Numbered from the stretch's first letter, positions 1-6,797 are shown. The stretch: 9,246 nucleotides of DNA from Acetobacteraceae bacterium (GCA_003133265.1 PKWQ01000455.1:1-9246), one strand, 5' to 3'. Translations and numbers: made by a program. The notes: generated by a model from the letters alone, not told the origin.

Positions 1-426
1 AAACTCGCCAAGAAGATGGCGAAGGGCACCTTCGACCTGGAGGACTACGCCAGCCAGCTGAAGCAGATCGGCAAGATGGGCAGCATCTCCGGCATTCTCG
101 GCATGCTGCCCGGCGTCTCCAAGATCAAGGCGCAGATGGCGGACGCCAACCTGGATACCGCGATCCTGAAGCGTCAGGCGGCGATCATCTCGTCGATGAC
201 GACCAAGGAGCGGCGGCTGCCCGACATCATCAAGGCCAGCCGCAAGAAGCGCATCGCGGCGGGCTCCGGCACCTCGGTGCAGGAAGTGAACAAGCTGCTG
301 AAGCAGTTCGACGACATGTCCACGATGATGAAGCGGATGAACAAGCTGGGACAGAAGGGGCTCATGCGGCACGGACTGTCCGCGCTGATGCCCCAGGGCA
401 TGTCCAACAACCGACGACCGTTCTGA
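1..426 (+). CDS. ffh: Signal recognition particle protein Ffh (SRP54), C-terminal part
   Basis: This is the 3' end of the SRP GTPase gene; the start and the NG GTPase domain lie left of the window, and the frame is open from base 1 to the TGA at 424-426. The visible 141 residues are the methionine-rich M domain, which binds 4.5S RNA and the signal sequences of nascent membrane proteins at the ribosome. Evidence is the segment FDLEDYASQLKQI followed by a glycine/methionine-rich finger-loop region (SISGILGMLPGV). The RNA-binding helix-turn-helix follows, with RKKRIAAGSGTSVQEVN and then LLKQFDDMSTMMKRM. The C-terminus is short and basic and ends in RRPF. The rpsP start follows 34 nt later, the usual ffh-rpsP order of proteobacteria, so the two are probably cotranscribed. 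Family identity is near certain; only the N-terminal part cannot be judged. Confidence 0.96.
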   Translation, partial: KLAKKMAKGTFDLEDYASQLKQIGKMGSISGILGMLPGVSKIKAQMADANLDTAILKRQAAIISSMTTKERRLPDIIKASRKKRIAAGSGTSVQEVNKLLKQFDDMSTMMKRMNKLGQKGLMRHGLSALMPQGMSNNRRPF

Positions 427-460
427 CGAATTACCGAGTAAAACGAGGAGAAACCGACCT

Positions 461-808
461 ATGGGTCTCAAGATCAGGCTTGCCCGCGCGGGTGCGAAAA
501 AGCGTCCGTACTATCACATCGTCGTGGCCGACAGCCGCAGCCCGCGCGACGGCCGCTTCATCGAGCGGCTGGGCAGCTACAACCCGATGCTGCCGGCCGA
601 GCACGAGGACCGCGTGCGTCTGCAGGCCGAGCGCATCCAGCATTGGGTGAGCCAGGGCGCGATCGCCACCGACCGCGTGGCGCGCTTCCTCGGCAAGGCC
701 GGGCTCGGCCCGATGCCCGCGTTCCGCGAGCAGCCGATCCAGGCGGCGCCGAAGAAGAAGGCGCAGGAGCGCGCCAAGGCCATCGCCGACGCGGCGCCGG
801 CCGGCTGA
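461..808 (+). CDS. rpsP: 30S ribosomal protein S16
   Basis: A 115-residue small-subunit protein that binds 16S rRNA in the 5' domain during 30S assembly. The N-terminus is typical of the family: MGLKIRLARAGAKKRPYYHI, then VVADSRSPRDGRFIERLGSYNP, with the conserved helix RIQHWVSQGAIATDRVARFL at about residues 64-83. The core ends near residue 85. The remaining 30 or so residues form an Ala/Lys-rich tail (KKKAQERAKAIADAAPAG) absent from the roughly 82-residue E. coli protein but usual in alphaproteobacteria. The ATG start is supported by a GAGGAG Shine-Dalgarno sequence at 445-450, ten bases upstream. It lies between ffh and rimM in the classical rpsP-rimM-trmD-rplS operon, with only 8 nt to the rimM start. 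Identity is certain; the function of the tail is unknown. Confidence 0.97.
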   Translation: MGLKIRLARAGAKKRPYYHIVVADSRSPRDGRFIERLGSYNPMLPAEHEDRVRLQAERIQHWVSQGAIATDRVARFLGKAGLGPMPAFREQPIQAAPKKKAQERAKAIADAAPAG

Positions 809-816
809 GGCATTAG

Positions 817-1371
817 GTGCCGGACAGCCGCATCCTGCTGGGCGTGATCGGGCGGCCTCACGGCGTGCGCGGACTTGTGCGCGTCGCGAGCTACACCGCC
901 GATCCGGCCGACCTTGCCGCATACGGACCGCTGTCCGATGCGAAAGGCCGGTGCTTTGTCCTGGCGTGGCGCGGCGAGGGTATCGCCGAGGTTTCCGAGA
1001 TCGTCGACGGCAAGCCGGTGAAGCTGGCGGACCGGACGGCGGCGGAGAAGCTGACCAACACGCGGCTGTCCATCGAGCGCGACCGCCTGCCGCCGCCGGA
1101 GGACAACGAGTTCTACCTCGCCGACCTCATCGGGCTGGCGGCGGTCGATGCGTCGGGCGCGGCGCTGGGCGATGTGGTGGCGGTGCATGACTACGGCGCC
1201 GGCACCAGCCTGGAGATCGTGGGTGCTGCGGGCACGTCGCTGATCGTGCCGTTCACCCGCGCATCCGTGCCGGTGGTGGACATCGCCGCCGGGCGGCTGA
1301 CGGTGAACCCGCCGGACGAATTGCTGGTGCCGCCCCAGATCGTGCGGCCGCAATCGGAGGCCGCCGCATGA
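817..1371 (+). CDS. rimM: Ribosome maturation factor RimM
   Basis: A 184-residue cytoplasmic assembly factor that binds ribosomal protein S19 and the 30S head and is needed for efficient 16S rRNA maturation. The N-terminal RimM domain begins with the signature GVIGRPHGVRGLVRV (residues 9-23). The C-terminal PRC-barrel starts at about residue 97 with EFYLADLIGLAAV and includes SLIVPFTRASVPVVD, where the family usually has LIPF. The start is GTG at 817. It is chosen because residues 4-23 match the expected N-terminus and because a GAGG at 807-810 lies six bases upstream. That GAGG overlaps the rpsP stop codon, so translation is probably coupled to rpsP. The 3' end overlaps trmD by four bases (ATGA, 1368-1371), which again suggests coupling. 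The family is firm; the GTG start is the only point that could shift. Confidence 0.95.
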   Translation: MPDSRILLGVIGRPHGVRGLVRVASYTADPADLAAYGPLSDAKGRCFVLAWRGEGIAEVSEIVDGKPVKLADRTAAEKLTNTRLSIERDRLPPPEDNEFYLADLIGLAAVDASGAALGDVVAVHDYGAGTSLEIVGAAGTSLIVPFTRASVPVVDIAAGRLTVNPPDELLVPPQIVRPQSEAAA

Positions 1372-2087
1372 CCTGGCGCGCATCCGTGCTGACGCTGTTT
1401 CCGGAGATGTTTCCCGGCCCGATCGGTCAGTCGCTGGCCGGGCGCGCGCTGGAGGCCGGGCGGTGGTCGCTCGATACGGTGCAGATCCGCGACTTCGCCA
1501 CCGACCGGCACCGCACCGTGGACGACACGCCGTTCGGCGGCGGGGCGGGCATGGTGCTGCGGCCGGACATCGTCGATGCGGCCTCGGCCTCCGTCGCCGA
1601 CGACCGCCCGCGCGTGTTCCTCACGCCGCGCGGCCGGCCGTTCGTTCAGGCGGATGCGATGCGTCTCTCGGCGGGGCCCGGCGTGGTTCTGCTGTGCGGG
1701 CGCTACGAGGGCGTGGACCAGCGCGTCATCGACGCCGGCGGGTGGGAGGAAATCAGCATCGGCGACTACGTGCTCTCGGGCGGCGAGCTTGCCGCTCTGG
1801 TGCTGCTCGATGCCTGCGTGCGGCTGCTGCCCGGCGTGATGGGCGCGGCCGAGAGCGCGGAGGAAGAAAGTTTCTCCGCCGGATTGCTGGAATATCCGCA
1901 CTACACGCGCCCCGCCGACTGGCAGGGCCGGCTCGTGCCGGAGGTGCTGCTGTCGGGCCATCACGGCGCGGTCGCGGCCTGGCGGCGGGCGGAGGCGGAG
2001 CGGATCACGCGCGAACGGCGGCCCGATCTGTGGGCCGCCTATCAGAGAAATCATGGGTCGGTTGCCAGTCGGGCAGCCGCGCCTTAA
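1368..2087 (+). CDS. trmD: tRNA (guanine-N1)-methyltransferase TrmD
   Basis: TrmD uses S-adenosylmethionine to methylate N1 of G37 next to the anticodon in tRNAs reading CUN, CCN and CGG-type codons, which prevents +1 frameshifting. The 239-residue length is normal. Motifs in order: LTLFPEMF at 8-15, DDTPFGGGAGMVLRPD at 52-67, LLCGRYEGVDQRVID at 108-122, and SIGDYVLSGGELAAL at 130-144 that forms the trefoil knot and AdoMet pocket. Asp148 in LLDACVRLLPG is at the position of the family's catalytic aspartate. The C-terminal domain has EYPHYTRPADWQG and LLSGHHGAVAAWR, typical of the tRNA-binding part. The ATG overlaps the rimM stop, so it is probably translated by reinitiation after rimM. All key motifs are intact and I see no sign of decay. 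Confidence 0.97.
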   Translation: MTWRASVLTLFPEMFPGPIGQSLAGRALEAGRWSLDTVQIRDFATDRHRTVDDTPFGGGAGMVLRPDIVDAASASVADDRPRVFLTPRGRPFVQADAMRLSAGPGVVLLCGRYEGVDQRVIDAGGWEEISIGDYVLSGGELAALVLLDACVRLLPGVMGAAESAEEESFSAGLLEYPHYTRPADWQGRLVPEVLLSGHHGAVAAWRRAEAERITRERRPDLWAAYQRNHGSVASRAAAP

Positions 2088-2113
2088 GGGATCAGGACGA
2101 AGGAACCAGAGCG

Positions 2114-2554
2114 ATGAACATCATCCAGAAATACGAGGCGGAGCAGATCGCCCGCCTGACCGAGACGCGCCCCGTGCCGGACTTCGCCCCGGGCGATACG
2201 TTGCGCGTGGCGGTGAAGGTGGTCGAGGGCGAGCGCAGCCGCACCCAGAATTTCGAGGGCGTGTGCATCGCGCGCTCGAACAAGGGGCTGAACAGCAACT
2301 TCACCGTGCGCAAGATCAGCTACGGCGAGGGCGTGGAGCGCGTGTTCCCGCTGTATGCGCCGACCATCGCGGAGATCGCCGTGGTGCGTCGCGGCGATGT
2401 GCGCCGCGCCAAGCTGTATTATCTGCGCGGCCGCTCCGGCAAGTCCGCCCGCATCGCCGAAAAGGCGCGCGTGATCGTGCCGTCGACCAACGCTCCGGCC
2501 GCCAGTGCGCCGGCAGCCGTGACGCCGGCGCCGGAGACCCCGACCGCCGAGTAA
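2114..2554 (+). CDS. rplS: 50S ribosomal protein L19
   Basis: A 146-residue large-subunit protein located at the 30S-50S interface. The core has the expected N-terminus (MNIIQKYEAEQIARL), FAPGDTLRVAVKVVEGERSRTQ at 24-45, FEGVCIARSNKGLNSNFTVRK at 48-68 and GEGVERVFPLYAP at 71-83. It closes with RRAKLYYLRGRSGKSARI. L19 usually ends near residue 120; here an Ala/Pro/Thr-rich low-complexity tail of about 24 residues follows. The ATG at 2114 is chosen over any upstream in-frame codon because it gives the canonical N-terminus. It also has an AAGGA Shine-Dalgarno at 2100-2104. The gene sits 26 nt after trmD and 38 nt before leuC, so it is both the last gene of the translation group and the likely source of read-through into the leucine genes. 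Confidence 0.96.
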   Translation: MNIIQKYEAEQIARLTETRPVPDFAPGDTLRVAVKVVEGERSRTQNFEGVCIARSNKGLNSNFTVRKISYGEGVERVFPLYAPTIAEIAVVRRGDVRRAKLYYLRGRSGKSARIAEKARVIVPSTNAPAASAPAAVTPAPETPTAE

Positions 2555-2592
2555 GCGGCCGGATCGATATTAAACGAGGGGGAGAAATAAGG

Positions 2593-4005
2593 ATGTCAGG
2601 TACTAAGCCACGGACCCTGTTCGACAAGATCTGGGACAGTCACGTCGTTGACCAGATGGGTGATGGCACCTGCATCCTTTATATCGACCGCCACCTCGTG
2701 CATGAGGTGACCAGCCCGCAGGCCTTCGAGGGTCTGCGGCTGGCCGGGCGCAAGCTGCGCCGGCCGGATGCGACGATCGCGGTGGCGGATCACAACATCC
2801 CCACCACCGACCGCCGCCTGGGCATCAAGGAAGAAGACAGCCGCATCCAGGTGGAAACCCTGGAGAAGAACGTCGTCGAGTTCGGCGTGCCCTACATCCC
2901 GATCATGGACGATCGCCAGGGCATCGTGCACATCATCGGCCCTGAACTCGGCATCAGCCTGCCCGGCATGACCATCGTCTGCGGCGACAGCCACACCTCG
3001 ACGCACGGCGCAATGGGCGCGCTGGCCTTCGGCATCGGCACCTCGGAGGTCGAGCACGTGATGGCGACCCAGTCGCTGTTGCAGAGCCCGGCGAAGAACA
3101 TGCTGGTGCAGGTCAACGGCAAGCTCGGCCTCGGCGTCACCGCCAAGGACCTGGTGCTGGCGATCATCGGCAAGATCGGCACCGCCGGCGGCACCGGCCA
3201 CGTGATCGAGTATGCCGGCGAGGCGATCCGCGACCTGGACATGGCCGGACGCATGACCGTCTGCAACATGACGATCGAGGGCGGCGCGCGGGCCGGGCTG
3301 ATCGCGCCGGATCAGAAGACCTTCGACTACATCAAGGGCCGGCAATACGCGCCGCAGGGCGAGGCGTTCGACCGCGCGGTGGCCTACTGGCGCACCCTGC
3401 CGTCCGACCCCGGCGCGCATTACGATACCGTGGTGGAAATCGATGCCGCCGGCATCGCGCCGCAGGTGACCTGGGGCACCAACCCGGAGGCCGTGATTGC
3501 GATCACCGGCACCGTGCCCGATCCGGCGGCTGAGCCGGACGAGGGCAAGCGCGCGCAGCTTGCGCGGATGGTCGAGTATATGGGCCTGACGGTCGGCCAG
3601 CGGCTCGACACGCTGCCGATCGATGTCGTGTTCATCGGCTCCTGCACCAACGGCCGCATCGAGGACATCCGCGCCGCCGCCGCCGTGGCCAAGGGCCGCA
3701 AGGTCGCCCCCGGCGTGCAGGCGCTGGTGGTGCCCGGCTCCGGGCTGGTGAAGAAGCAGGCGGAACAGGAAGGCCTGGCGCAAATCCTGCTCGATGCCGG
3801 CTTCGAGTGGCGCGAGCCGTGCTGCTCGATGTGCCTGGGCATGAACCCGGACAAGCTGACGCCGGGCCAGCGCTGCGCCAGCACGTCCAACCGCAATTTC
3901 GAGGGCCGCCAGGGCCCCGGCGGGCGCACGCATCTCTGTTCGCCGGCGATGGCCGCCGCCGCCGCCGTCACCGGGCGGCTGACCGACGTCCGCCAACTCG
4001 GCTGA
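2593..4005 (+). CDS. leuC: 3-isopropylmalate dehydratase large subunit LeuC
   Basis: LeuC is the iron-sulfur subunit of isopropylmalate isomerase. With LeuD it converts 2-isopropylmalate to 3-isopropylmalate in leucine synthesis. The 470-residue length is typical. Aconitase-family features run through the chain: TLFDKIWDSHVV at 8-19, VADHNIPTTDR at 64-74, IVCGDSHTSTHGAMGALAFGIG at 128-149 and IGSCTNGRIEDIR at 348-360. The three [4Fe-4S] ligands are visible as Cys351, Cys411 and Cys414 (CSMC), with the family spacing of 60 and 3 residues. The C-terminal RNFEGRQGPGGRTHLCSP motif is intact. The start at 2593 follows a purine-rich GAGGGGGAG at 2576-2584. The stop is followed 11 nt later by leuD, as expected for a two-subunit enzyme. 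The gene should be functional. Confidence 0.97.
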   Translation: MSGTKPRTLFDKIWDSHVVDQMGDGTCILYIDRHLVHEVTSPQAFEGLRLAGRKLRRPDATIAVADHNIPTTDRRLGIKEEDSRIQVETLEKNVVEFGVPYIPIMDDRQGIVHIIGPELGISLPGMTIVCGDSHTSTHGAMGALAFGIGTSEVEHVMATQSLLQSPAKNMLVQVNGKLGLGVTAKDLVLAIIGKIGTAGGTGHVIEYAGEAIRDLDMAGRMTVCNMTIEGGARAGLIAPDQKTFDYIKGRQYAPQGEAFDRAVAYWRTLPSDPGAHYDTVVEIDAAGIAPQVTWGTNPEAVIAITGTVPDPAAEPDEGKRAQLARMVEYMGLTVGQRLDTLPIDVVFIGSCTNGRIEDIRAAAAVAKGRKVAPGVQALVVPGSGLVKKQAEQEGLAQILLDAGFEWREPCCSMCLGMNPDKLTPGQRCASTSNRNFEGRQGPGGRTHLCSPAMAAAAAVTGRLTDVRQLG

Positions 4006-4016
4006 AGGAGGGAACG

Positions 4017-4640
4017 ATGGACAAATTCACCACGACCACCGGCGTCGCCGCTCCGCTGCCGCTGGCGAACATCGACACCGACAAGATCATCCCGGCGCGC
4101 TTCCTGAAGACCATCAAGCGCACCGGGCTCGGCGTGCATCTGTTCGACACGCTGCGCTATGACGCCGAGGGCAAGGAGCGGCCGGATTTCGTGCTGAACC
4201 AGGCGCCGTACCGCAAGGCGGAGATCCTGATCGCGCACGAGAATTTCGGCTGCGGCTCGTCGCGCGAGCATGCGCCGTGGGCGCTGCTGGATTTCGGCAT
4301 CCGCTGCGTCATCGCGCCGGACTTCGCCGATATCTTCCACAACAACTGCTTCAAGAACGGCATCCTGCCGGTTCGCCTGCCGCGCGCGGTGTGCGACCAG
4401 CTGATGGAAGACAGCAGGCTCGGCGGCAATTCCCGCGTGACCGTCGATCTGGCGCGCCAGGTGGTGATCCGCCCGAGCGGCGAGGAGATCCACTTCGAGA
4501 TCGACCCGTTCCGCAAGCATCTGCTGCTGAACGGCCTGGACGATATCGGCCAGACCTTGCAGCACGTGAAGAAGATCGATGAATACGAAACCAAACGGTC
4601 GGAGAGCCAGTCCTGGCTGCCGTCCATTCCGGTTGGCTGA
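4017..4640 (+). CDS. leuD: 3-isopropylmalate dehydratase small subunit LeuD
   Basis: LeuD is the swivelling small subunit that completes the active site of isopropylmalate isomerase with LeuC. The 207 residues match the usual length. Signatures are NIDTDKIIPARFLKTI at 18-33 and HENFGCGSSREHAPWAL at 73-89, whose GCGSSRE loop contacts the substrate. APDFADIFHNNCFKNGILPV follows at about 99-118. The ATG at 4017 lies four bases after a strong AAGGAGGG (4005-4012) that overlaps the leuC stop codon, so leuC and leuD are probably translationally coupled, giving balanced subunits. An upstream in-frame open stretch back to 3807 overlaps leuC and is not coding. leuB begins 17 nt after the stop. No residue looks abnormal. 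Confidence 0.97.
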   Translation: MDKFTTTTGVAAPLPLANIDTDKIIPARFLKTIKRTGLGVHLFDTLRYDAEGKERPDFVLNQAPYRKAEILIAHENFGCGSSREHAPWALLDFGIRCVIAPDFADIFHNNCFKNGILPVRLPRAVCDQLMEDSRLGGNSRVTVDLARQVVIRPSGEEIHFEIDPFRKHLLLNGLDDIGQTLQHVKKIDEYETKRSESQSWLPSIPVG

Positions 4641-4657
4641 GCGAGAAGGGTAAGAGC

Positions 4658-5770
4658 ATGGCGTCGAACAAGAAGCTGCTGATCCTGCCGGGCGACGGCA
4701 TTGGCCCGGAGGTGATGCGCGAGGTGCGCCGGGTGATCGACTGGATGGACCGCCGCCGCATGGTCTCGTTCGACATGAAGGAGGATCTGGTCGGCGGCGC
4801 GGCGATTGACGCGCGCGGCACGCCGATGACCGATGCCACGATGGAGAGCGCGCGGGCCGCCGACGCGATCCTGTTCGGCTCGGTCGGTGGGCCGAAATGG
4901 GACAAGCTCGGCTTCGACATGCGTCCCGAGATCGCCATCCTGCGCCTGCGCAAGGAACTGGACCTGTTCGCCAATTTGCGCCCGGCGATCGTGCTCGACC
5001 CGCTGGTGGATGCCTCCACCCTGAAGGCGGACGTGATTCGCGGCCTCGATCTGATGATCGTGCGCGAGAGCACCGGCGGCATCTATTTCGGCGAGCCGCG
5101 CGGGGTGGAAACGCTGCCGGACGGCCAGAAGCGCGGCTTCGATACCGAGACCTACACCACCAACGAGATCGAGCGGGTGGCGCGCGTCGGCTTCGATCTG
5201 GCGCGCAAGCGGCAGAACCGGCTGACCAGCGTGGAAAAGGCCAACGTGATGCAGTCCGGCCTGTTCTGGCGCCAGGTGGTCACCGCGCTGCATCAGCGCG
5301 AGTACCCGGACGTCGAGCTTTCGCACATGTACGCGGACAATTGCGCGATGCAGCTGGTGCGCAATCCCCGCCAGTTCGACGTGATCGTCACCTCCAACCT
5401 CTTCGGCGACATCCTGTCCGATCTGGCGTCCATGCTGACCGGCAGCCTCGGCATGCTGCCCTCGGCCACGCTGGGCGCGCCGGATGCCTCTGGGCGGCGC
5501 CACGCGCTATATGAGCCGATCCACGGCAGCGCCCCGGACATCGCCGGCAAGGGCATCGCCAACCCGCTGGCGCAGATCCTCAGCTTCGCCATGCTGCTGC
5601 GCTATTCCTTCGGCATGGACGAGGACGCCAGCCTGATCGAGCGCGCCTGCACCAACGTGCTGGCCAGCGGCCTGCGCACCGCCGACGTGATGGCCCCCGG
5701 CACCGCGAAGGTGGGAACATCGGTGATGGGCGAGTCGATTCTGCGCGAACTGGACAAGCTCGCGGCCTGA
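4658..5770 (+). CDS. leuB: 3-isopropylmalate dehydrogenase LeuB
   Basis: LeuB oxidises and decarboxylates 3-isopropylmalate to 4-methyl-2-oxopentanoate with NAD+, the last step before transamination to leucine. The 370-residue length is standard. The N-terminal LLILPGDGIGPEVM (7-20) is the family nucleotide/substrate-domain start. Substrate arginines are visible as Arg98 and Arg108 (LRLRKELDLFANLRP) and Arg136 (VREST). Tyr143 and Lys194 are the expected catalytic pair. Metal-binding aspartates fit Asp227, Asp251 and Asp255 (SNLFGDILSDLASML). The NAD-binding loop YEPIHGSAPDIAGKGIANP lies at 285-303. The start follows GAGAAGGG at 4643-4650. It is the last gene of the block; two hairpins and a tRNA follow. 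leuA and the transaminase are not in the window. Confidence 0.97.
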   Translation: MASNKKLLILPGDGIGPEVMREVRRVIDWMDRRRMVSFDMKEDLVGGAAIDARGTPMTDATMESARAADAILFGSVGGPKWDKLGFDMRPEIAILRLRKELDLFANLRPAIVLDPLVDASTLKADVIRGLDLMIVRESTGGIYFGEPRGVETLPDGQKRGFDTETYTTNEIERVARVGFDLARKRQNRLTSVEKANVMQSGLFWRQVVTALHQREYPDVELSHMYADNCAMQLVRNPRQFDVIVTSNLFGDILSDLASMLTGSLGMLPSATLGAPDASGRRHALYEPIHGSAPDIAGKGIANPLAQILSFAMLLRYSFGMDEDASLIERACTNVLASGLRTADVMAPGTAKVGTSVMGESILRELDKLAA

Positions 5771-5782
5771 TTTTCCGTCTGC

Positions 5783-5814
5783 CCGGCAGGGGTGCCGATA
5801 TTCACCCTTGCCGG
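5783..5814 (+). terminator. Hairpin 13 nt after leuB, possible operon end
   Basis: The arms 5783-5794 (CCGGCAGGGGTG) and 5803-5814 (CACCCTTGCCGG) pair over 12 positions with one G-U wobble (5789 with 5808) and an 8-nt loop. Its position just behind the last leucine gene suits a terminator or an mRNA 3'-end stabiliser. There is no U-tract after the stem, so a classical intrinsic terminator is not shown; Rho-dependent termination or read-through into the tRNA remains possible. Confidence 0.5.
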
Positions 5815-5836
5815 TCGGCGGCGGTTCGGTTACACC
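5808..5836 (+). promoter_or_regulatory. Weak candidate promoter for the tRNA
   Basis: TTGCCG (5808-5813) and TACACC (5831-5836) are separated by 17 bases. This would place a start near 5843, about seven bases before the mature tRNA, followed by a GC-rich discriminator as seen at stable-RNA promoters. The -10 matches the consensus at only three of six positions and the site lies inside both hairpins, so this is a tentative call. Confidence 0.22.
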
Positions 5837-5842
5837 GCCGCC
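5817..5842 (+). other. Second GC-rich hairpin between leuB and the tRNA
   Basis: The arms 5817-5825 (GGCGGCGGT) and 5834-5842 (ACCGCCGCC) are perfect 9-bp inverted repeats around an 8-nt loop. It starts two bases after the first hairpin and ends seven bases before the tRNA. It may be part of a tandem terminator, a processing signal in a tRNA precursor, or simply sequence overlapping the tRNA promoter. No U-tract follows. Confidence 0.45.
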
Positions 5843-5849
5843 CTCGGTT

Positions 5850-5926
5850 GCGCCCGTAGCTCAATTGGATAGAGCACCAGACTACGAATCTGGGGGTTGG
5901 AAGTTCGAGTCTTTCCGGGCGCGCCA
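5850..5926 (+). tRNA. tRNA-Arg, anticodon ACG
   Basis: A complete 77-nt cloverleaf can be drawn by hand. The acceptor stem is GCGCCCG (5850-5856) with CGGGCGC (5916-5922), discriminator G5923 and encoded CCA at 5924-5926. The D arm is GCTC/GAGC with GG in the loop. The anticodon stem is CCAGA/TCTGG around loop CTACGAA, giving anticodon ACG at 5884-5886. The variable loop is GGGTT. The T arm is GGAAG/CTTTC with one G-U pair and loop TTCGAGT. A34 is normally deaminated to inosine in tRNA-Arg(ACG), so it would read CGU, CGC and CGA. The tRNA follows the leucine genes on the same strand and could be transcribed with them or on its own. Confidence 0.96.
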
Positions 5927-6379
5927 GTTCTAGCCTTTCTTGCCAGTGCCATTCGGCCGCCGAGGCCACCGCCGGGCGGGGCGAGCTTCGGACCGTCCCA
6001 CGCTATCCCCACAAACGGCCGCATTTCCCGCCCTCCGAGGTTCGCCCGAGGCCCGGGCGTGGCAGGCCGCCCGCCGTCCTGGGTCGTGTCCAAGGACCGG
6101 TTGGTGGACATCGCCACAGTCCATCTCCCCGGCCGGCGAATTACACCAATGCGGGCCCGATTTTTCCTGTCCTGGAGGACTTGTGCGATAGTCGGGTACG
6201 TGGCCGCCGTCGCCAGCCTCGTTGACCGGGCATTCCGGCGCCCGCACCAACCGTGGTGCCGCTACCCTTGGTCTTGAACCTGGAATCTGGTCCACCAGCT
6301 GAGTAATTTTTTCGGGCATTCTGAACCCCGGAAAAGGGGGCAAGGCCAACCCCATCATGCGGCGGCCATGGGCCGACCG
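5927..6379. other. 453-bp region without a supportable gene
   Basis: Between the tRNA and the cytochrome gene stop, short open frames exist on both strands, but none has a recognisable domain, a good ribosome site or convincing composition. A perfect 6-bp hairpin lies at 6244-6259 (GCACCA, loop ACCG, TGGTGC). A short T6 run (6307-6312) is followed by an imperfect CCCC/GGGG stem, in the wrong order for a terminator of the minus-strand cytochrome gene. The region may be a decayed gene or plain spacer. The tRNA 3' end is not repeated within it. Confidence 0.6.
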
Positions 6380-6751
6380 CTACTTCTGGCGCAGGCTGAG
6401 AATATACGTTGTGAGGTCGTCGACCTCGTCTCGAGTCAGGTGTAGATCGGGCATGCGGCTGTGCGGTGTCTGCAGAAAGGCCCGGAGAGCCAACGGGGTG
6501 GTCGATTTCATGCGCGCGATGGCGGAAAATGTCGGCGCGCCGTTGCTGGTACCGAGCCGCGGCGTCGGAACGACCATGTGGCAGGTGCTGCACCAAGTCT
6601 CGGCCAGGCGGCGCCCCCCTGCGAGGTCGCCGATCTCCTGGGCGGCCGAGGGCAGGGCGGAGGCGCCCAGCAAGATCGCGTGCAACAATGCGATGGCCAG
6701 GAACCTAGTCCAGCGCCTGGTATCCGCTCCCTGAGACAGAGGTGTCCGCAT
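6380..6751 (-). CDS. Small exported monoheme c-type cytochrome
   Basis: Read on the minus strand, this gives 123 residues. The first 37 or so look like a Sec signal: a basic start (TRRWTRF), a hydrophobic core (LAIALLHAILLGASAL) and a likely cleavage near PSAAQ. The mature part has one heme-c motif, CSTCH (Cys54, Cys57, His58), and a distal Met100 in RMPDLHLT, the layout of a class I cytochrome c of about 85 residues. The C-terminal helix ends in DDLTTYILSLRQK. It should be a periplasmic electron carrier; the partner is not visible. The start at 6751 is preferred; ATG at 6766 is an in-frame alternative, and an even longer frame from 6847 would run through the regulatory palindrome. The ribosome site is weak (AGAAG). 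An FNR-type site lies 47 to 64 bases upstream. Confidence 0.85.
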   Translation of the reverse strand: MRTPLSQGADTRRWTRFLAIALLHAILLGASALPSAAQEIGDLAGGRRLAETWCSTCHMVVPTPRLGTSNGAPTFSAIARMKSTTPLALRAFLQTPHSRMPDLHLTRDEVDDLTTYILSLRQK

Positions 6752-6797
6752 ATCGCTTCTGGCCATGCGACTAGCTTCGCCACTCTTGCCTCGAGGG

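Noticed and set aside
1463..2554. Long plus-strand frame suggesting L19 fused to an upstream domain
   Set aside because: The upstream 217 codons are trmD in the wrong frame. L19 has its own ATG, ribosome site and canonical N-terminus at 2114.
2596..3996. 466-residue open frame on the minus strand opposite leuC
   Set aside because: It is antisense to an intact leuC with full motifs. Its composition (Ala, Arg, His, Gly rich) is what the codon bias of the real gene produces on the other strand.
4157..5503. 448-residue open frame on the minus strand opposite leuD and leuB
   Set aside because: It spans two real genes and their gap in antisense, shows no domain, and is a high-GC shadow.
5830..6117. 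95-residue minus-strand frame ending across the tRNA
   Set aside because: Its C-terminal part is the antisense translation of the tRNA gene, a well-known false protein.
6254..6304. tRNA-like remnant on the minus strand (CTCAGCTGGTGGA, GGTTCAAGACC and a CACCA end)
   Set aside because: The spacing leaves no room for an anticodon arm, the T-stem pairs only two bases, no 5' acceptor strand matches, and the CCA is two bases out of register.
5930..6358. 142-residue minus-strand frame in the gap after the tRNA
   Set aside because: No family recognised, no ribosome site and no convincing composition; kept only as part of the unassigned region.
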